64,000 nt of DNA from Nocardioides sp. Root682 (GTDB taxonomy: Bacteria; Actinomycetota; Actinomycetes; Propionibacteriales; Nocardioidaceae). The notes under the pieces were generated by a model. The model was given only the letters and a program-made list of their open reading frames with translations, had not been told where the DNA came from and made no database searches. The stretch is from assembly GCF_001427795.1 (NCBI RefSeq), contig NZ_LMHJ01000001.1, positions 357,773 to 421,772 of the forward strand, written 5' to 3'. A program made the position numbers and the translations under genes. Within the stretch, counting starts at the first letter, position 1, and each line of letters opens with the position of its first letter. Below, piece by piece: positions 7,807-16,499 of the stretch.

Positions 7807-9514
7807 CATGAGCAAGGTCGCAAAGACCAACGGCACCGAGCCCGCCACCGCCCCCAAGGGGGCCAAGGCCGCCGGCGCCATCGCGAACTGGGCGGACGAG
7901 CGCCTCGGCCTCGGCACGGCCATGAAGAAGAACCTGCGCAAGGTCTTCCCGGACCACTGGTCCTTCATGCTGGGCGAGATCGCCCTGTGGAGCTTCGTCG
8001 TCCTGCTGCTGACCGGCGTGTTCCTGACGCTGTGGTTCGACCCGAGCATGACCGAGGTCCAGTACAACGGCTCCTACGACCCGCTGCGCGGCGTGCACAT
8101 GTCGTCGGCGATGGCCTCGACGCTGGACATCTCCTTCGATGTCCGCGGCGGTCTGCTCATGCGGCAGATGCACCACTGGGCAGCGATGATCTTCATCGCC
8201 TCGATGATGATCCACATGCTGCGCGTGTACCTCACCGGTGCATTCCGCAAGCCGCGCGAGCTCAACTGGGTGATCGGCTGCCTGCTGCTGCTGCTGGGCA
8301 CCATCGAGGGCTTCACCGGCTACTCCCTGCCCGACGACCTGCTCTCGGGCACCGGCGTCCGGGCCGCGGACGGCTTCATGAAGGCCTCCCCCGTGGTCGG
8401 CAGCTACATGTCGTTCTTCCTCTTCGGAGGTGAGTTCCCGGGTGACTCGATCATCCCGCGGTTCTACGCCATGCACATCTTGTTGATCCCGGGCATCCTG
8501 CTGGGCCTGGTTGCGGCGCACATGCTGCTGCTCGTCTACCACAAGCACACCCAGTGGGCCGGCCCCGGCCGCACCGAGGAGAACGTCGTCGGGTACCCGA
8601 TGCTCCCGGTCTACGCCGCGAAGGCCGGTGGGTTCTTCTTCATCGTGTTCGGCGTGATCACCCTGCTGGGCGGGCTGTTCTCGCTCAACCCGGTCTGGAA
8701 GTTCGGCCCGTACGACCCGTCCAAGGTGACCGCGGGCTCGCAGCCCGACTGGTACATGGGCTGGCCCGACGGCCTGCTCCGGATCATCCCGGCGTGGGAG
8801 ACCCACATCTGGGGAGTCACGCTCTCCTGGAACGTGATGCTCCCGATCCTCGTGATGCCGCCGCTGATGCTGATGATCCTGATCGCACTGCCGTTCCTCG
8901 AAGCGTGGATCACCGGCGACAAGCGGGAGCACCACCTGCTCCAGCGTCCGCGCAACGCCCCGACGCGTACGGCGATCATGGTCGCGCTGATGACCTTCTA
9001 CGGCCTGTCGTGGGCCGCGGGCGGCAACGACATCATCGCGATCAAGATGCACCTCAGCATCAACCAGATCACCTACTTCATGCGGGCCGCGGTCTTCATC
9101 GGACCGGTCATCGCGTTCCTCATCACGAAGCGCTGGTGCATCTCGCTGCAGCGCCACGACGAGGGCAAGCTCCTGCACGGCTACGAGTCCGGCGTCCTGG
9201 TTCGCTCCCCCGAGGGCGGCTATGCCGAGAAGCACCTGCCGCTCCCCGAGGGCGAGGCCTACCGCCTCAGTGCCCGCGACATCGACCCGACGCCGGAGAC
9301 GGTCGAGGAGATCGAGTCGTCCGGCCTGGCCGGTCGCCAGGTCAAGCTGCGGCGCCTGCGCGCCAAGCTGGCAGCGGTCTTCTTCGCGGACAACGTGCAG
9401 AAGCCCACGGCCGAGGAGCTGCACGACGCGCAGCACCACGCCGAGCACGAGCTCCACGAGCTGGAGGCGCAGATCGCCGCCGGTCCGAACAAGCACGGCC
9501 CGGCCGACCACTGA
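7793..9514 (+). CDS. qcrB: Cytochrome b subunit of the bc1-type complex
   Basis: 573 residues from the ATG at 7793 (a GTG at 7784 and an ATG at 7808 are alternatives, all overlapping or abutting the qcrA stop). The b-type heme helices are visible (MRQMHHWAAMIFIASMMIHM and YAMHILLIPGILLGLVAAHM with paired His), followed by the PDWYMGWPDG segment of the quinol-oxidation site, where other cytochromes b carry PEWY. A charged C-terminal tail of about 130 residues after the last helix is typical of actinobacterial QcrB. The operon ends in a strong hairpin at 9522-9566. Confidence 0.95.
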   Translation: MTVGDMSKVAKTNGTEPATAPKGAKAAGAIANWADERLGLGTAMKKNLRKVFPDHWSFMLGEIALWSFVVLLLTGVFLTLWFDPSMTEVQYNGSYDPLRGVHMSSAMASTLDISFDVRGGLLMRQMHHWAAMIFIASMMIHMLRVYLTGAFRKPRELNWVIGCLLLLLGTIEGFTGYSLPDDLLSGTGVRAADGFMKASPVVGSYMSFFLFGGEFPGDSIIPRFYAMHILLIPGILLGLVAAHMLLLVYHKHTQWAGPGRTEENVVGYPMLPVYAAKAGGFFFIVFGVITLLGGLFSLNPVWKFGPYDPSKVTAGSQPDWYMGWPDGLLRIIPAWETHIWGVTLSWNVMLPILVMPPLMLMILIALPFLEAWITGDKREHHLLQRPRNAPTRTAIMVALMTFYGLSWAAGGNDIIAIKMHLSINQITYFMRAAVFIGPVIAFLITKRWCISLQRHDEGKLLHGYESGVLVRSPEGGYAEKHLPLPEGEAYRLSARDIDPTPETVEEIESSGLAGRQVKLRRLRAKLAAVFFADNVQKPTAEELHDAQHHAEHELHELEAQIAAGPNKHGPADH

Positions 9515-9521
9515 TCCGTTC

Positions 9522-9566
9522 GACGGGCGTCGTCCATCCTCGCGTGCGAGGATGACGACGCCCGTC
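9522..9566 (+). terminator. Hairpin terminator of ctaE-qcrCAB
   Basis: A 13-bp perfect stem (arms 9522-9534 and 9554-9566) continues, after a single bulged C, into an 8-bp stem (9536-9543 with 9546-9553). No T-tract follows, as is common for actinobacterial terminators. It begins 8 nt after the qcrB stop. Confidence 0.75.
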
Positions 9567-9589
9567 GTCGTTTCCGCAGGAGGTCTCCG

Positions 9590-10288
9590 GTGCGCCGCTT
9601 GCTACTGCCCGTGCTCACGGTGCTCTGCCTCGCTCTGGTCACTCCCCTGCTGGCGACCCCCGCCGCGGCCGACGCCGGGGTCCTCAGGGCCCAGAAACGG
9701 CTCAATGCGCTGCACTGCGATGCGGGACCCGCTGACGGACGGCTCGGATCACACACTCGCTCCGCGATCATCCGCTTCCAGTCGAGGCACTGGCTCTCGC
9801 AAAGCGGCGTGCTCGGACCGACCACCCGGCGAGCGCTGTACTCGGCCAAGGCCCACCGCTGCGACCTCCGTCCGGTTCCCACGAGCTCAGGATCCGGTCG
9901 CCGGATCGTGATCAGCCAGCGCCAGAACTGGATCTGGCTGATCGGGTCGAGCGGTCAGGTCGTCGCCCAAGCCGGGATCGTGGACAACCCGGCCGTCCTG
10001 CGCAAGGGCACCTGGCGCACCGGGTCCTACTGCGGGCGCCCGGCACGCGTGGTCCTCAACCAGAGCGGCAGCGTGTGGATGGACAACTTCGTCCGGTTCG
10101 CCCCGTGCGGCATCGGCTTCCACCGGATCCCCCGCTACAAGTCGACCGGCCGACAGATGCACGCCGACTACTTCCTCGGGACCAATCTCGCCGGCGACTC
10201 GCACGGCTGTGTCCGGCTCAGTCGCGCCATGGCGTTCAAGCTCTGGGACTTCACCGCCGGCCGTCGTACGACGGTCCGGGTGATGTGA
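9590..10288 (+). CDS. Secreted L,D-transpeptidase with peptidoglycan-binding domain
   Basis: 232 residues, GTG start with a strong AGGAGGT site. A signal peptide (MRRLLLPVLTVLCLALVTPL...ATPAAADA) is followed by a PG_binding_1-like repeat (RLNALHCDAGPADGRLGSHT) and a YkuD catalytic domain with the active-site motif SHGCVRLSRAMA near the C-terminus. Such enzymes form 3-3 cross-links in peptidoglycan or attach proteins to it, acting outside the membrane. It stands alone between the qcr terminator and the polysaccharide locus. Confidence 0.88.
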   Translation: MRRLLLPVLTVLCLALVTPLLATPAAADAGVLRAQKRLNALHCDAGPADGRLGSHTRSAIIRFQSRHWLSQSGVLGPTTRRALYSAKAHRCDLRPVPTSSGSGRRIVISQRQNWIWLIGSSGQVVAQAGIVDNPAVLRKGTWRTGSYCGRPARVVLNQSGSVWMDNFVRFAPCGIGFHRIPRYKSTGRQMHADYFLGTNLAGDSHGCVRLSRAMAFKLWDFTAGRRTTVRVM

Positions 10289-10325
10289 GGGCAGGTCGGG
10301 ACCTTCCCCGGGCAGATCCTGCAAC

Positions 10326-10346
10326 GGACTAGTCCGAAAGGACTAG
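10326..10346 (+). promoter_or_regulatory. Palindromic element upstream of the polysaccharide locus
   Basis: Two overlapping dyads: GGACTAGTCC at 10326-10335 and CTAGTCC-GAAA-GGACTAG at 10329-10346 (7-bp arms, GAAA spacer). It sits roughly 75 bp upstream of the likely transcription start of the sugar transferase gene, a position suited to an activator of the LuxR/NarL type. A short RNA hairpin is the alternative. Confidence 0.5.
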
Positions 10347-10400
10347 GAACCAGCGACGGAAACCACCGGATCGACGGATCCTGCCGTGAGCCCGCTCGAT

Positions 10401-10406
10401 TAGCGT
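10401..10406 (+). promoter_or_regulatory. -10 element TAGCGT for the sugar transferase gene
   Basis: TAGCGT fits TAnnnT. The start codon is 38 nt further, preceded by GGAAGGA, so this would be a leadered transcript with a start near 10413. Confidence 0.4.
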
Positions 10407-10444
10407 TCGGAGAACACTGACGCGCGGAACGGAAGGACTCGGCC

Positions 10445-11908
10445 ATGACGACCACTGCCCTGTCGTCCCCCGCCGTCCGGACCACCGTGCGTCCCGCGTC
10501 CATCCGCAGCCGGATGGCCCGTCTCATCGTCGTGACAGCCCTGCTCGACCTCGTCACGGTCGCCCTGGCCGCGACCACGGCGATCGGCATCAAGTTCGGC
10601 TACGGAACCTGGCCGCCGACCGGGATCGAGTGGCTCACGGGTGTCCCGCTCGTCGACTTCGGCTGGATCGTCCCGGTCTGGATGCTGTCACTGGCCCTCG
10701 CCGATGCGTACTCGCGCCGGCAGTTCGCCCAGGGCACCGACGAGTTCAAGTGTGTCCTGCGCGGCTCGGTCGGCGCTGCCGGCGCCATCGCCATGCTCGC
10801 GTACCTGATCAACTACGACATGTCCCGCGGCTACTTCGCGATCGCGTGGGCCCTCGGCACGGCCGGCCTCCTGCTCGAGCGCTTCGCCGTGCGCGCCGCG
10901 GTGACCCATCTGCGGGTGAGCCGTCAACTGTTGCACCGGGTCGTCGTCGTCGGCGACGCGCTCTCCGTGGCCGAGCTGCACTCGGCCCTGGCCCGCCAGC
11001 CCGAGCTGGGGTACGGCGTCGTCGGTGCCTGCGTCCCCGAGGCCGCCCCCGACCTGCCGGTCCCGGTGCTGGGCGACCCCCGGCACGCCGCCCGTCTGTG
11101 TCGGGAGCACGAGGCGGACACGCTGCTGATCGCGAGCGGCTCCTACGGGTCCTCGGTCGACCTGCGCCAGGTCGGCTGGGACCTCGAGGGCACCGACATC
11201 GACCTGATCGTCGTGCCGAACCTGATCGACGTGGCCGGCCCCCGCATCCACATGCGCCCGGTCGCCGGACTTCCGTTCCTCCACGTCGAACCGCCCCAGG
11301 TGGCCCGAGCCATGCGTTGGGGCAAGGCCGCCTTCGACCGGATCGGGTCCCTCGCCCTGATCACAGCGCTGCTTCCCGTCTTCATCGCTGTCGCAGTCGC
11401 GATCAAGCTCGATGGCCGCGGCCCCCTGTTCTACCGGCACCGCCGGATCGGCCTGAACGGCCAGGAGTTCGGTGTGTGGAAGTTCCGCAGCATGTCGGTC
11501 GACGCCGATCGCGCGCACGGATCGCTCCTCGACGCACACGGAGCAGATGCCCTTCTCTTCAAGCTCGCCGACGACCCCCGGATCACGCGGGTCGGCAGCT
11601 TCCTGCGCCGGTACTCCCTGGACGAGCTTCCCCAGCTGCTCAACGTGCTGGCCGGGCAGATGAGCCTGGTCGGCCCGCGTCCGCAGGTCGCGGCCGAGGT
11701 GGCGTCGTACACCGACTCGATGCACCACCGGCTCAAGGTCCGCCCGGGCCTCACCGGACTGTGGCAGGTCTCTGGGCGCTCCAACCTCAGCCAGCCGGAG
11801 TCCGCTCGCCTGGACCTCTACTACGTCGAGAACTGGACCATGGCCGGTGACTTGGCGATCCTGGCGCGTACCGTGCGTGCAGTGCTGAAGCACGAAGGTG
11901 CGTACTAG
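10445..11908 (+). CDS. Polyprenyl-phosphate glycosyl-1-phosphate transferase (exopolysaccharide initiating sugar transferase)
   Basis: 487 residues. Four to five N-terminal membrane helices are followed by a CoA_binding_3-like region (VVVVGDALSVAELHSAL), one more helix, and the C-terminal bacterial sugar transferase domain. That domain shows YRHRRIGLNGQEFGVWKFRS, DELPQLLNVLAGQMSLVGPR and RPGLTGLWQVSGRSN. The enzyme transfers a sugar phosphate to undecaprenyl phosphate and so starts repeat-unit synthesis on the inner membrane face. It is the first gene of the polysaccharide locus, with a good ribosome-binding site and a palindrome upstream. Substrate sugar cannot be told. Confidence 0.92.
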   Translation: MTTTALSSPAVRTTVRPASIRSRMARLIVVTALLDLVTVALAATTAIGIKFGYGTWPPTGIEWLTGVPLVDFGWIVPVWMLSLALADAYSRRQFAQGTDEFKCVLRGSVGAAGAIAMLAYLINYDMSRGYFAIAWALGTAGLLLERFAVRAAVTHLRVSRQLLHRVVVVGDALSVAELHSALARQPELGYGVVGACVPEAAPDLPVPVLGDPRHAARLCREHEADTLLIASGSYGSSVDLRQVGWDLEGTDIDLIVVPNLIDVAGPRIHMRPVAGLPFLHVEPPQVARAMRWGKAAFDRIGSLALITALLPVFIAVAVAIKLDGRGPLFYRHRRIGLNGQEFGVWKFRSMSVDADRAHGSLLDAHGADALLFKLADDPRITRVGSFLRRYSLDELPQLLNVLAGQMSLVGPRPQVAAEVASYTDSMHHRLKVRPGLTGLWQVSGRSNLSQPESARLDLYYVENWTMAGDLAILARTVRAVLKHEGAY

Positions 11909-13280
11909 GCTCCCTTTCGGAGGCGCCGCCGTGTGTCGTCCACGGAAGGCCACCCACGGAAGCAGGACAGAGGCGTTGAGTTTCTCCGGTGCAGCGACCG
12001 CACCACCAGGTCGACGGAGCAGGCTCCTGCTGCTGACCGGCAACTTTCCCCACAGGGAGGGCGACTTCCCGTTCGTCGCTCCTGAGATCGGCGCCCTGGC
12101 CGGGCGGTTCGATGAGGTCGTCGTCGCCAGCTTCCACGGTCCCAGCGGGCCCGGAGTCCCACAGGCAGAGCTGCCGCCGAACTGCCGTTACGTCGGGCCG
12201 CTGCGACCTGGGTCCCTGTGCCTGTCGCTGCGTGGCATCGCCAGCCTGCACCGAATGCGGACGATGTGGTCGGCCCTTCGCCTCGGTCGATCGAGCAACG
12301 AGTCCCACCTCATCGCGGACCTCAAGGCATGCCGGGTCGGCCTCGCCATCGCAGCGGACCCGCGCCTTCAGGCCGACCGGGGCAGCGAAGCCGTCACCAC
12401 GGTCTACTCGTTCTGGGGCCTCGAAGCGGGGCTCGCGATCCCGTGGCTGGCCGCGCAGCCGTCCACCCACGCACTGGTACGGCTGCACCGGTTCGACCTG
12501 TACGACGACGTGACGGGCTACCACCCGCTTCGCCCCGCACTCTTCCGGGCAGCGGACGCCATCCTCGCCATCTCGGACCACGGACGCGCCCACCTGCTTG
12601 ATCGCTATCCCCCGATCCCTGCCGATCACGTCCTCGTCAGTCGGCTGGGGGTCGCAGGACCTGCTCAGGTCCCCGTCAACCGGCGGGTTGATCCGTTCGC
12701 CGTGGTCAGCTGCTCGTCGGTCACGGAGACCAAGGCAGTCGACCGCATTCTGGAGGTGGTGGCATCGCTCGCCCGGAGCGGCTTCGCCATCCGCTGGACC
12801 CACTTCGGCGACGGTCCCGGCCTCGAAGACCTCCGCATCCGTGCCGTCGCTCTCACCGTGGCCACACCGGGGCTGGAGGTCGAGCTCGCGGGCTGGAGGT
12901 CCAATGACGACGTGCTGGCCCATTACCGGCAAGCCCAGGTCGACCTCTTCGTCAACCTCAGTCGCTCCGAGGGTGTGCCGGTCAGCTTGATGGAGGCAGC
13001 CGCATGGGGCGTCCCCCTCCTCGCCACTGATGTCGGCGGTGTCGCGGAAATCGTCGGCGCCGAGCTCGGATCAGGACTCCTGGTCGACCCGACCTCCTCG
13101 ACCGACCAGATCGCCGCCCAGGCACTCGAGATCCTCCGGTCGGCGACGGGACGATTCGCACCACGCCAGGTGTGGGCGAACCGCTTCGACGCCACCGCGA
13201 CCAGCGTGCGCGCGGCCGACCTCGTCGCAGGAGTCGCCGCGAGCCCTGCCGCAGGACCGAACGGTTCGTGGTGCCCATGA
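11898..13280 (+). CDS. Family 4-type glycosyltransferase
   Basis: Up to 460 residues from GTG 11898, overlapping the previous gene by 11 nt. The first ~38 residues are not protein-like, and a later GTG (11931) or TTG (11977) may be the real start. The GT-B fold is recognisable: LLLLTGNFPHREGDFPFVAP at the N-terminus, and the GT4 donor-site motif SRSEGVPVSLMEAAAWGVPL followed by ATDVGGVAEIV. It probably adds a sugar to the lipid-linked repeat unit. Its stop overlaps the flippase start in ATGA, indicating translational coupling. Confidence 0.85.
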   Translation: MRTRLPFGGAAVCRPRKATHGSRTEALSFSGAATAPPGRRSRLLLLTGNFPHREGDFPFVAPEIGALAGRFDEVVVASFHGPSGPGVPQAELPPNCRYVGPLRPGSLCLSLRGIASLHRMRTMWSALRLGRSSNESHLIADLKACRVGLAIAADPRLQADRGSEAVTTVYSFWGLEAGLAIPWLAAQPSTHALVRLHRFDLYDDVTGYHPLRPALFRAADAILAISDHGRAHLLDRYPPIPADHVLVSRLGVAGPAQVPVNRRVDPFAVVSCSSVTETKAVDRILEVVASLARSGFAIRWTHFGDGPGLEDLRIRAVALTVATPGLEVELAGWRSNDDVLAHYRQAQVDLFVNLSRSEGVPVSLMEAAAWGVPLLATDVGGVAEIVGAELGSGLLVDPTSSTDQIAAQALEILRSATGRFAPRQVWANRFDATATSVRAADLVAGVAASPAAGPNGSWCP

Positions 13281-14533
13281 CCTCGTTCCGGGCGAACGTC
13301 GCGACCCTGGCCGGGGCGAATGCGGTCGCCCAGGGCACCACTCTCCTGACCCTGCCGATCCTCAGCCGTGTGTACGCACCGTCGGACTTCGGGCTGCTCG
13401 CCGCCTACCTGGCCCTGGCCGCTCTGCTGGCGGTGCTGGCGACGCTGCGGTACGAGCTGGCCATCCCGCTTGCGACGGACGATGACGACGCAGAGGCGCT
13501 CAGCCAGGCAACGCGGCGCATCGTCCTGATCGCATCGGCGCTCACGCTCGTGGTCACCCTGGCCGTCGCTGCCGCGCACCGCGAAGGGCTGATCGGCCTC
13601 GACTGTCCCGTGTGGTTCCTCACCTTGGGTCTCTTCGTCCTGCTTGCCGGCGAGGCGTCCATCCTCAATTACGGATTCACGCGAACCGCTTCCTTCCGCG
13701 CCCAGGGCATCAGCCGGATCGTCCAGGCCATCACCACGGCCGCGGCGCAGATCATCTTGAGCACGACCCTGCTGGCGTCCGCCGGCGGGCTCATCCTGGG
13801 AGCGCTGATCGGGCAGCTGTCCTGCGTCGTCGCGCTGAGAATCAGTCGCGACCAACGCGGTTCCCGGACTGCCCCGTCGACCGCGTCGCGACGATCCGTC
13901 CTGCGTCGCTATCGCCGGATGCCGCTGCTCAACGGTCCCAATGCACTGGCTGACGCAGCGCGAACCAACGGCATCAATCTGCTCATCGGCAACCATTCGT
14001 ACGACACCCTGGGTCAGTTCGCCATGGCGATGCGCGTCGTCCAGGCGCCGGTGGGGATCCTCGCCTCCGCGATCGCCCAGGTCTCGTACCAACGGATGGC
14101 GACGGCGGCCGCCGGCGAGCTTCGCGGGATGGTCCTCCAGAGCGTCCAGCGTGCACTGGCCGTCGGCGCGATCCCCTTCGCCGTACTCTTCCTGGTCGCT
14201 CCGACCTTGGTACCGGCGGTACTCGGGCCCTCATGGACCGACGCGGGCACCTACGCCCAGATCCTCACGCCGTGGCTGTACCTGAACCTGGCGACGTCTC
14301 CCATCTCGATGGTCTACCTGGTGACCGAACGCCAGGGCACCTTGCTGACCTTCTCGCTGGTCTACATGGTTGCCCCCATGGTGTGCCTGGTGCTGCTGGG
14401 CACGAACCTGACGCATGCCGTCGTAGCGATGTCCGCCGTGATGACCGTCCTACTGGTGTTCTTCGTCTTCCTTGCGGTGTCGGTCGCAGCGGCCCACGAC
14501 CGGAGCTCCGACCCCGTGGTTCCGGCTACCTGA
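13277..14533 (+). CDS. Polysaccharide flippase (Wzx-like, MOP superfamily)
   Basis: 418 residues with about 12 hydrophobic helices. The N-terminus (NVATLAGANAVAQGTTLLTL followed by PILSRVYAPSDFG) is characteristic of O-antigen/EPS flippases. It would move the undecaprenyl-linked repeat unit across the membrane. The open frame begins 35 codons earlier, but the ATG at 13277 overlaps the upstream stop by 4 nt and gives the family N-terminus. It converges with the next gene, and their 3' ends overlap by 8 nt. No Wzy polymerase follows. Confidence 0.88.
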   Translation: MTSFRANVATLAGANAVAQGTTLLTLPILSRVYAPSDFGLLAAYLALAALLAVLATLRYELAIPLATDDDDAEALSQATRRIVLIASALTLVVTLAVAAAHREGLIGLDCPVWFLTLGLFVLLAGEASILNYGFTRTASFRAQGISRIVQAITTAAAQIILSTTLLASAGGLILGALIGQLSCVVALRISRDQRGSRTAPSTASRRSVLRRYRRMPLLNGPNALADAARTNGINLLIGNHSYDTLGQFAMAMRVVQAPVGILASAIAQVSYQRMATAAAGELRGMVLQSVQRALAVGAIPFAVLFLVAPTLVPAVLGPSWTDAGTYAQILTPWLYLNLATSPISMVYLVTERQGTLLTFSLVYMVAPMVCLVLLGTNLTHAVVAMSAVMTVLLVFFVFLAVSVAAAHDRSSDPVVPAT

Positions 14534-15596
14534 CCAGCGTGGCCCAGAGCGATCGGTGGCGTGCCGTCGACGTGTCGATCGCATGGTCCCGTAGGACGCG
14601 CTGGCGCGCCCCCTGCCCGAACGCGACCCGAGCGCCTTCGTCCGCTAGGGCCAGCCGAATCGCATCTGCCAGCGCCGAGATCGACTCCGTCTGATCGGGC
14701 GCCAGGACCCACCCGGCGCCGCCGAGGATCCCGCCGGACCCGGGCGTACTGGCCACGACCGGGGCTCCGGTGGCCATCGCCTCGAGCAATGCGATCGACA
14801 AGCCCTCCCAGCGCGAGGGCACGACGACGAGGGTCGCGCGCCTCATCCATGCGTCGGGGGCTCCGGTCCCTACCATCCGGACCCGGTCCGCCACGCCCAG
14901 TTCGCTCGCCAACTGCTGGAGGTGCCCGCGCGCCGGCCCATCGCCCAGGAGCACCAACTGCACGTCGTCGAGCTCGGCCAGGGCACGGATCAGGATGTCC
15001 TGACCCTTCTGTCTGGCCAGGCGACCGACGACCAGCAGCATCGCAGGTTCTCGCGGTTCGGCGGACGGCGCGAAGCGCGTGATGTCCACACCGTTCGCTA
15101 TCACCTCGATGCGGCCACGACCGTGGAGCACCGTTTCCCCGTCCTGGGCTTCGGAGTCCGACACCGCGACGATTCGATCAGTCGCAGGAGCAAGGAGTCG
15201 CTCCATCTGACGGTAGACACCGCCCAGGCGCCCCCCGGTGTGCCATGACCACCCGTGCGGCATGAACACCGAGGCGGGGCGCCGTCTGCGTGGCAGGCTC
15301 AACAGCGCCAGGCGCCCCAACAGGCCGGCCTTGCTGGAGTGGAGCACGACGACGTCGTACGCCACCAGGAGACGGCGCAGTCGCCACCAGTGAACGATGT
15401 CCTTCCAGCCCGGCAGTCGCGTCATCGGCACGTCGATCCAGCCGCCGCCGGCGGCGCGGACGTCCCCGGCCAAGTGGCCCGACGGACCCGTCGCCACATC
15501 AGCGACCCCGCGGTGCGCGATCCCTGACGCGACCAGGTTTGCCACCACGACAGCGGTCCCCTCGCTGGTCGGCTGGCTGACGTGGAGCACACGCAT
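14526..15596 (-). CDS. Family 4-type glycosyltransferase
   Basis: 356 residues. The N-terminal MRVLHVSQPTSEGTAVVVAN is the usual GT4 acceptor-domain start, and VVPSRWEGLSIALLEAMATG with GAPVVASTPGS is the donor-sugar site. The frame is open 139 codons upstream of the ATG at 15596, but those overlap the neighbouring GT2 gene and do not resemble the family. It is downstream of the GT2 gene (23-nt gap), so the two are probably one transcript. Confidence 0.9.
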   Translation of the reverse strand: MRVLHVSQPTSEGTAVVVANLVASGIAHRGVADVATGPSGHLAGDVRAAGGGWIDVPMTRLPGWKDIVHWWRLRRLLVAYDVVVLHSSKAGLLGRLALLSLPRRRRPASVFMPHGWSWHTGGRLGGVYRQMERLLAPATDRIVAVSDSEAQDGETVLHGRGRIEVIANGVDITRFAPSAEPREPAMLLVVGRLARQKGQDILIRALAELDDVQLVLLGDGPARGHLQQLASELGVADRVRMVGTGAPDAWMRRATLVVVPSRWEGLSIALLEAMATGAPVVASTPGSGGILGGAGWVLAPDQTESISALADAIRLALADEGARVAFGQGARQRVLRDHAIDTSTARHRSLWATLVR

Positions 15597-15619
15597 GAAA
15601 GCGGATCGCCGTGTCTGGA

Positions 15620-16423
15620 TCATCGGTCGTTCCGCAAGAAGGGGGCCAGCGCGCGTCGTACCCGGACTACGGCACGACGCGGCGAGAGGTAGAGCACCGC
15701 CGAGCGAGCCAAGCCCCAGACAGCACGGGGCGTCGGGCTGAAGTTGTCGAGCATGATCTTGATCCGGCTCCGGATCTGACGCCGCCGGCGGAGCGACGAA
15801 ATGGCATCGGGATCGACTGCGTACCGGAGGACGACTTCGCGAAGACTCCTTGCCTCGCCGACCTTCGCGATCGACCAGAACCAGGCATAGTCCTCTGCCG
15901 CCGGCCGGTCCACGGGGTAGGTGCCGACCCGGTCGATCACAGCCGATCGGAAGATGACCGACGGGTGCAGGAACGCCGAGTTGACGCGGAGGCGGCGCAG
16001 CGCGCCAGCCCACGTGGTCGGGAAGTACTCCAGGTGCGTCTGTCCGTCAGGAGTCGCGAATTCCGCCGCCCCACCGAGCAGGAGCAGCTCGGGGTGCCGG
16101 TCCATTTCGTCGAGCTGGAGGCGGAACCTTTCGGGCAGGCACGTGTCGCCACAATCGAGGCGAGCGACGTAGGTGTACGACGCTGCAGACCGCAGACCAT
16201 GGTTCAGGGCTTCCGCGATGCCGACGTTCCGAGGCAGGGTTTCGACTCGCACCTGGAACGGCCACGAGCGCCCGACAACGGACGCGGACGCGGGAGCCCG
16301 AACGCTGCCGTCGTCGACAACCAGCACGTCGAGTCGCCGGCCGGGATCAACGATCGAGTCGAGCGACATCACCAACTTCTCGCCGGCCTCGTAGTACGGG
16401 ATCAGGACGAGACAGTCCGCCAC
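15620..16423 (-). CDS. Family 2 glycosyltransferase
   Basis: 267 residues, GTG start. The GT-A fold shows in CLVLIPYYEAGEKLVMSLDS, the nucleotide-binding VLVVDDGS and the metal site RLDCGD, where the usual final aspartates are kept. The C-terminus is basic with no membrane anchor. It would add a sugar to the lipid-linked oligosaccharide on the cytoplasmic face. It is divergent from the glycosyltransferase at 16500 with 76 bp between. Confidence 0.88.
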   Translation of the reverse strand: MADCLVLIPYYEAGEKLVMSLDSIVDPGRRLDVLVVDDGSVRAPASASVVGRSWPFQVRVETLPRNVGIAEALNHGLRSAASYTYVARLDCGDTCLPERFRLQLDEMDRHPELLLLGGAAEFATPDGQTHLEYFPTTWAGALRRLRVNSAFLHPSVIFRSAVIDRVGTYPVDRPAAEDYAWFWSIAKVGEARSLREVVLRYAVDPDAISSLRRRRQIRSRIKIMLDNFSPTPRAVWGLARSAVLYLSPRRAVVRVRRALAPFLRNDR

Positions 16424-16487
16424 ACCCAGTCCGCCCTTCCCTCCGTACGCAACCGCGCTGCGCCGAAGTCTATCGACGGGCGCTCAC

Positions 16488-16493
16488 TAGGGT
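16488..16493 (+). promoter_or_regulatory. -10 element TAGGGT, leaderless promoter
   Basis: TAGGGT ends 6 nt before the GTG at 16500, so the mRNA probably begins at the start codon. Confidence 0.55.
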
Positions 16494-16499
16494 GAGTGA

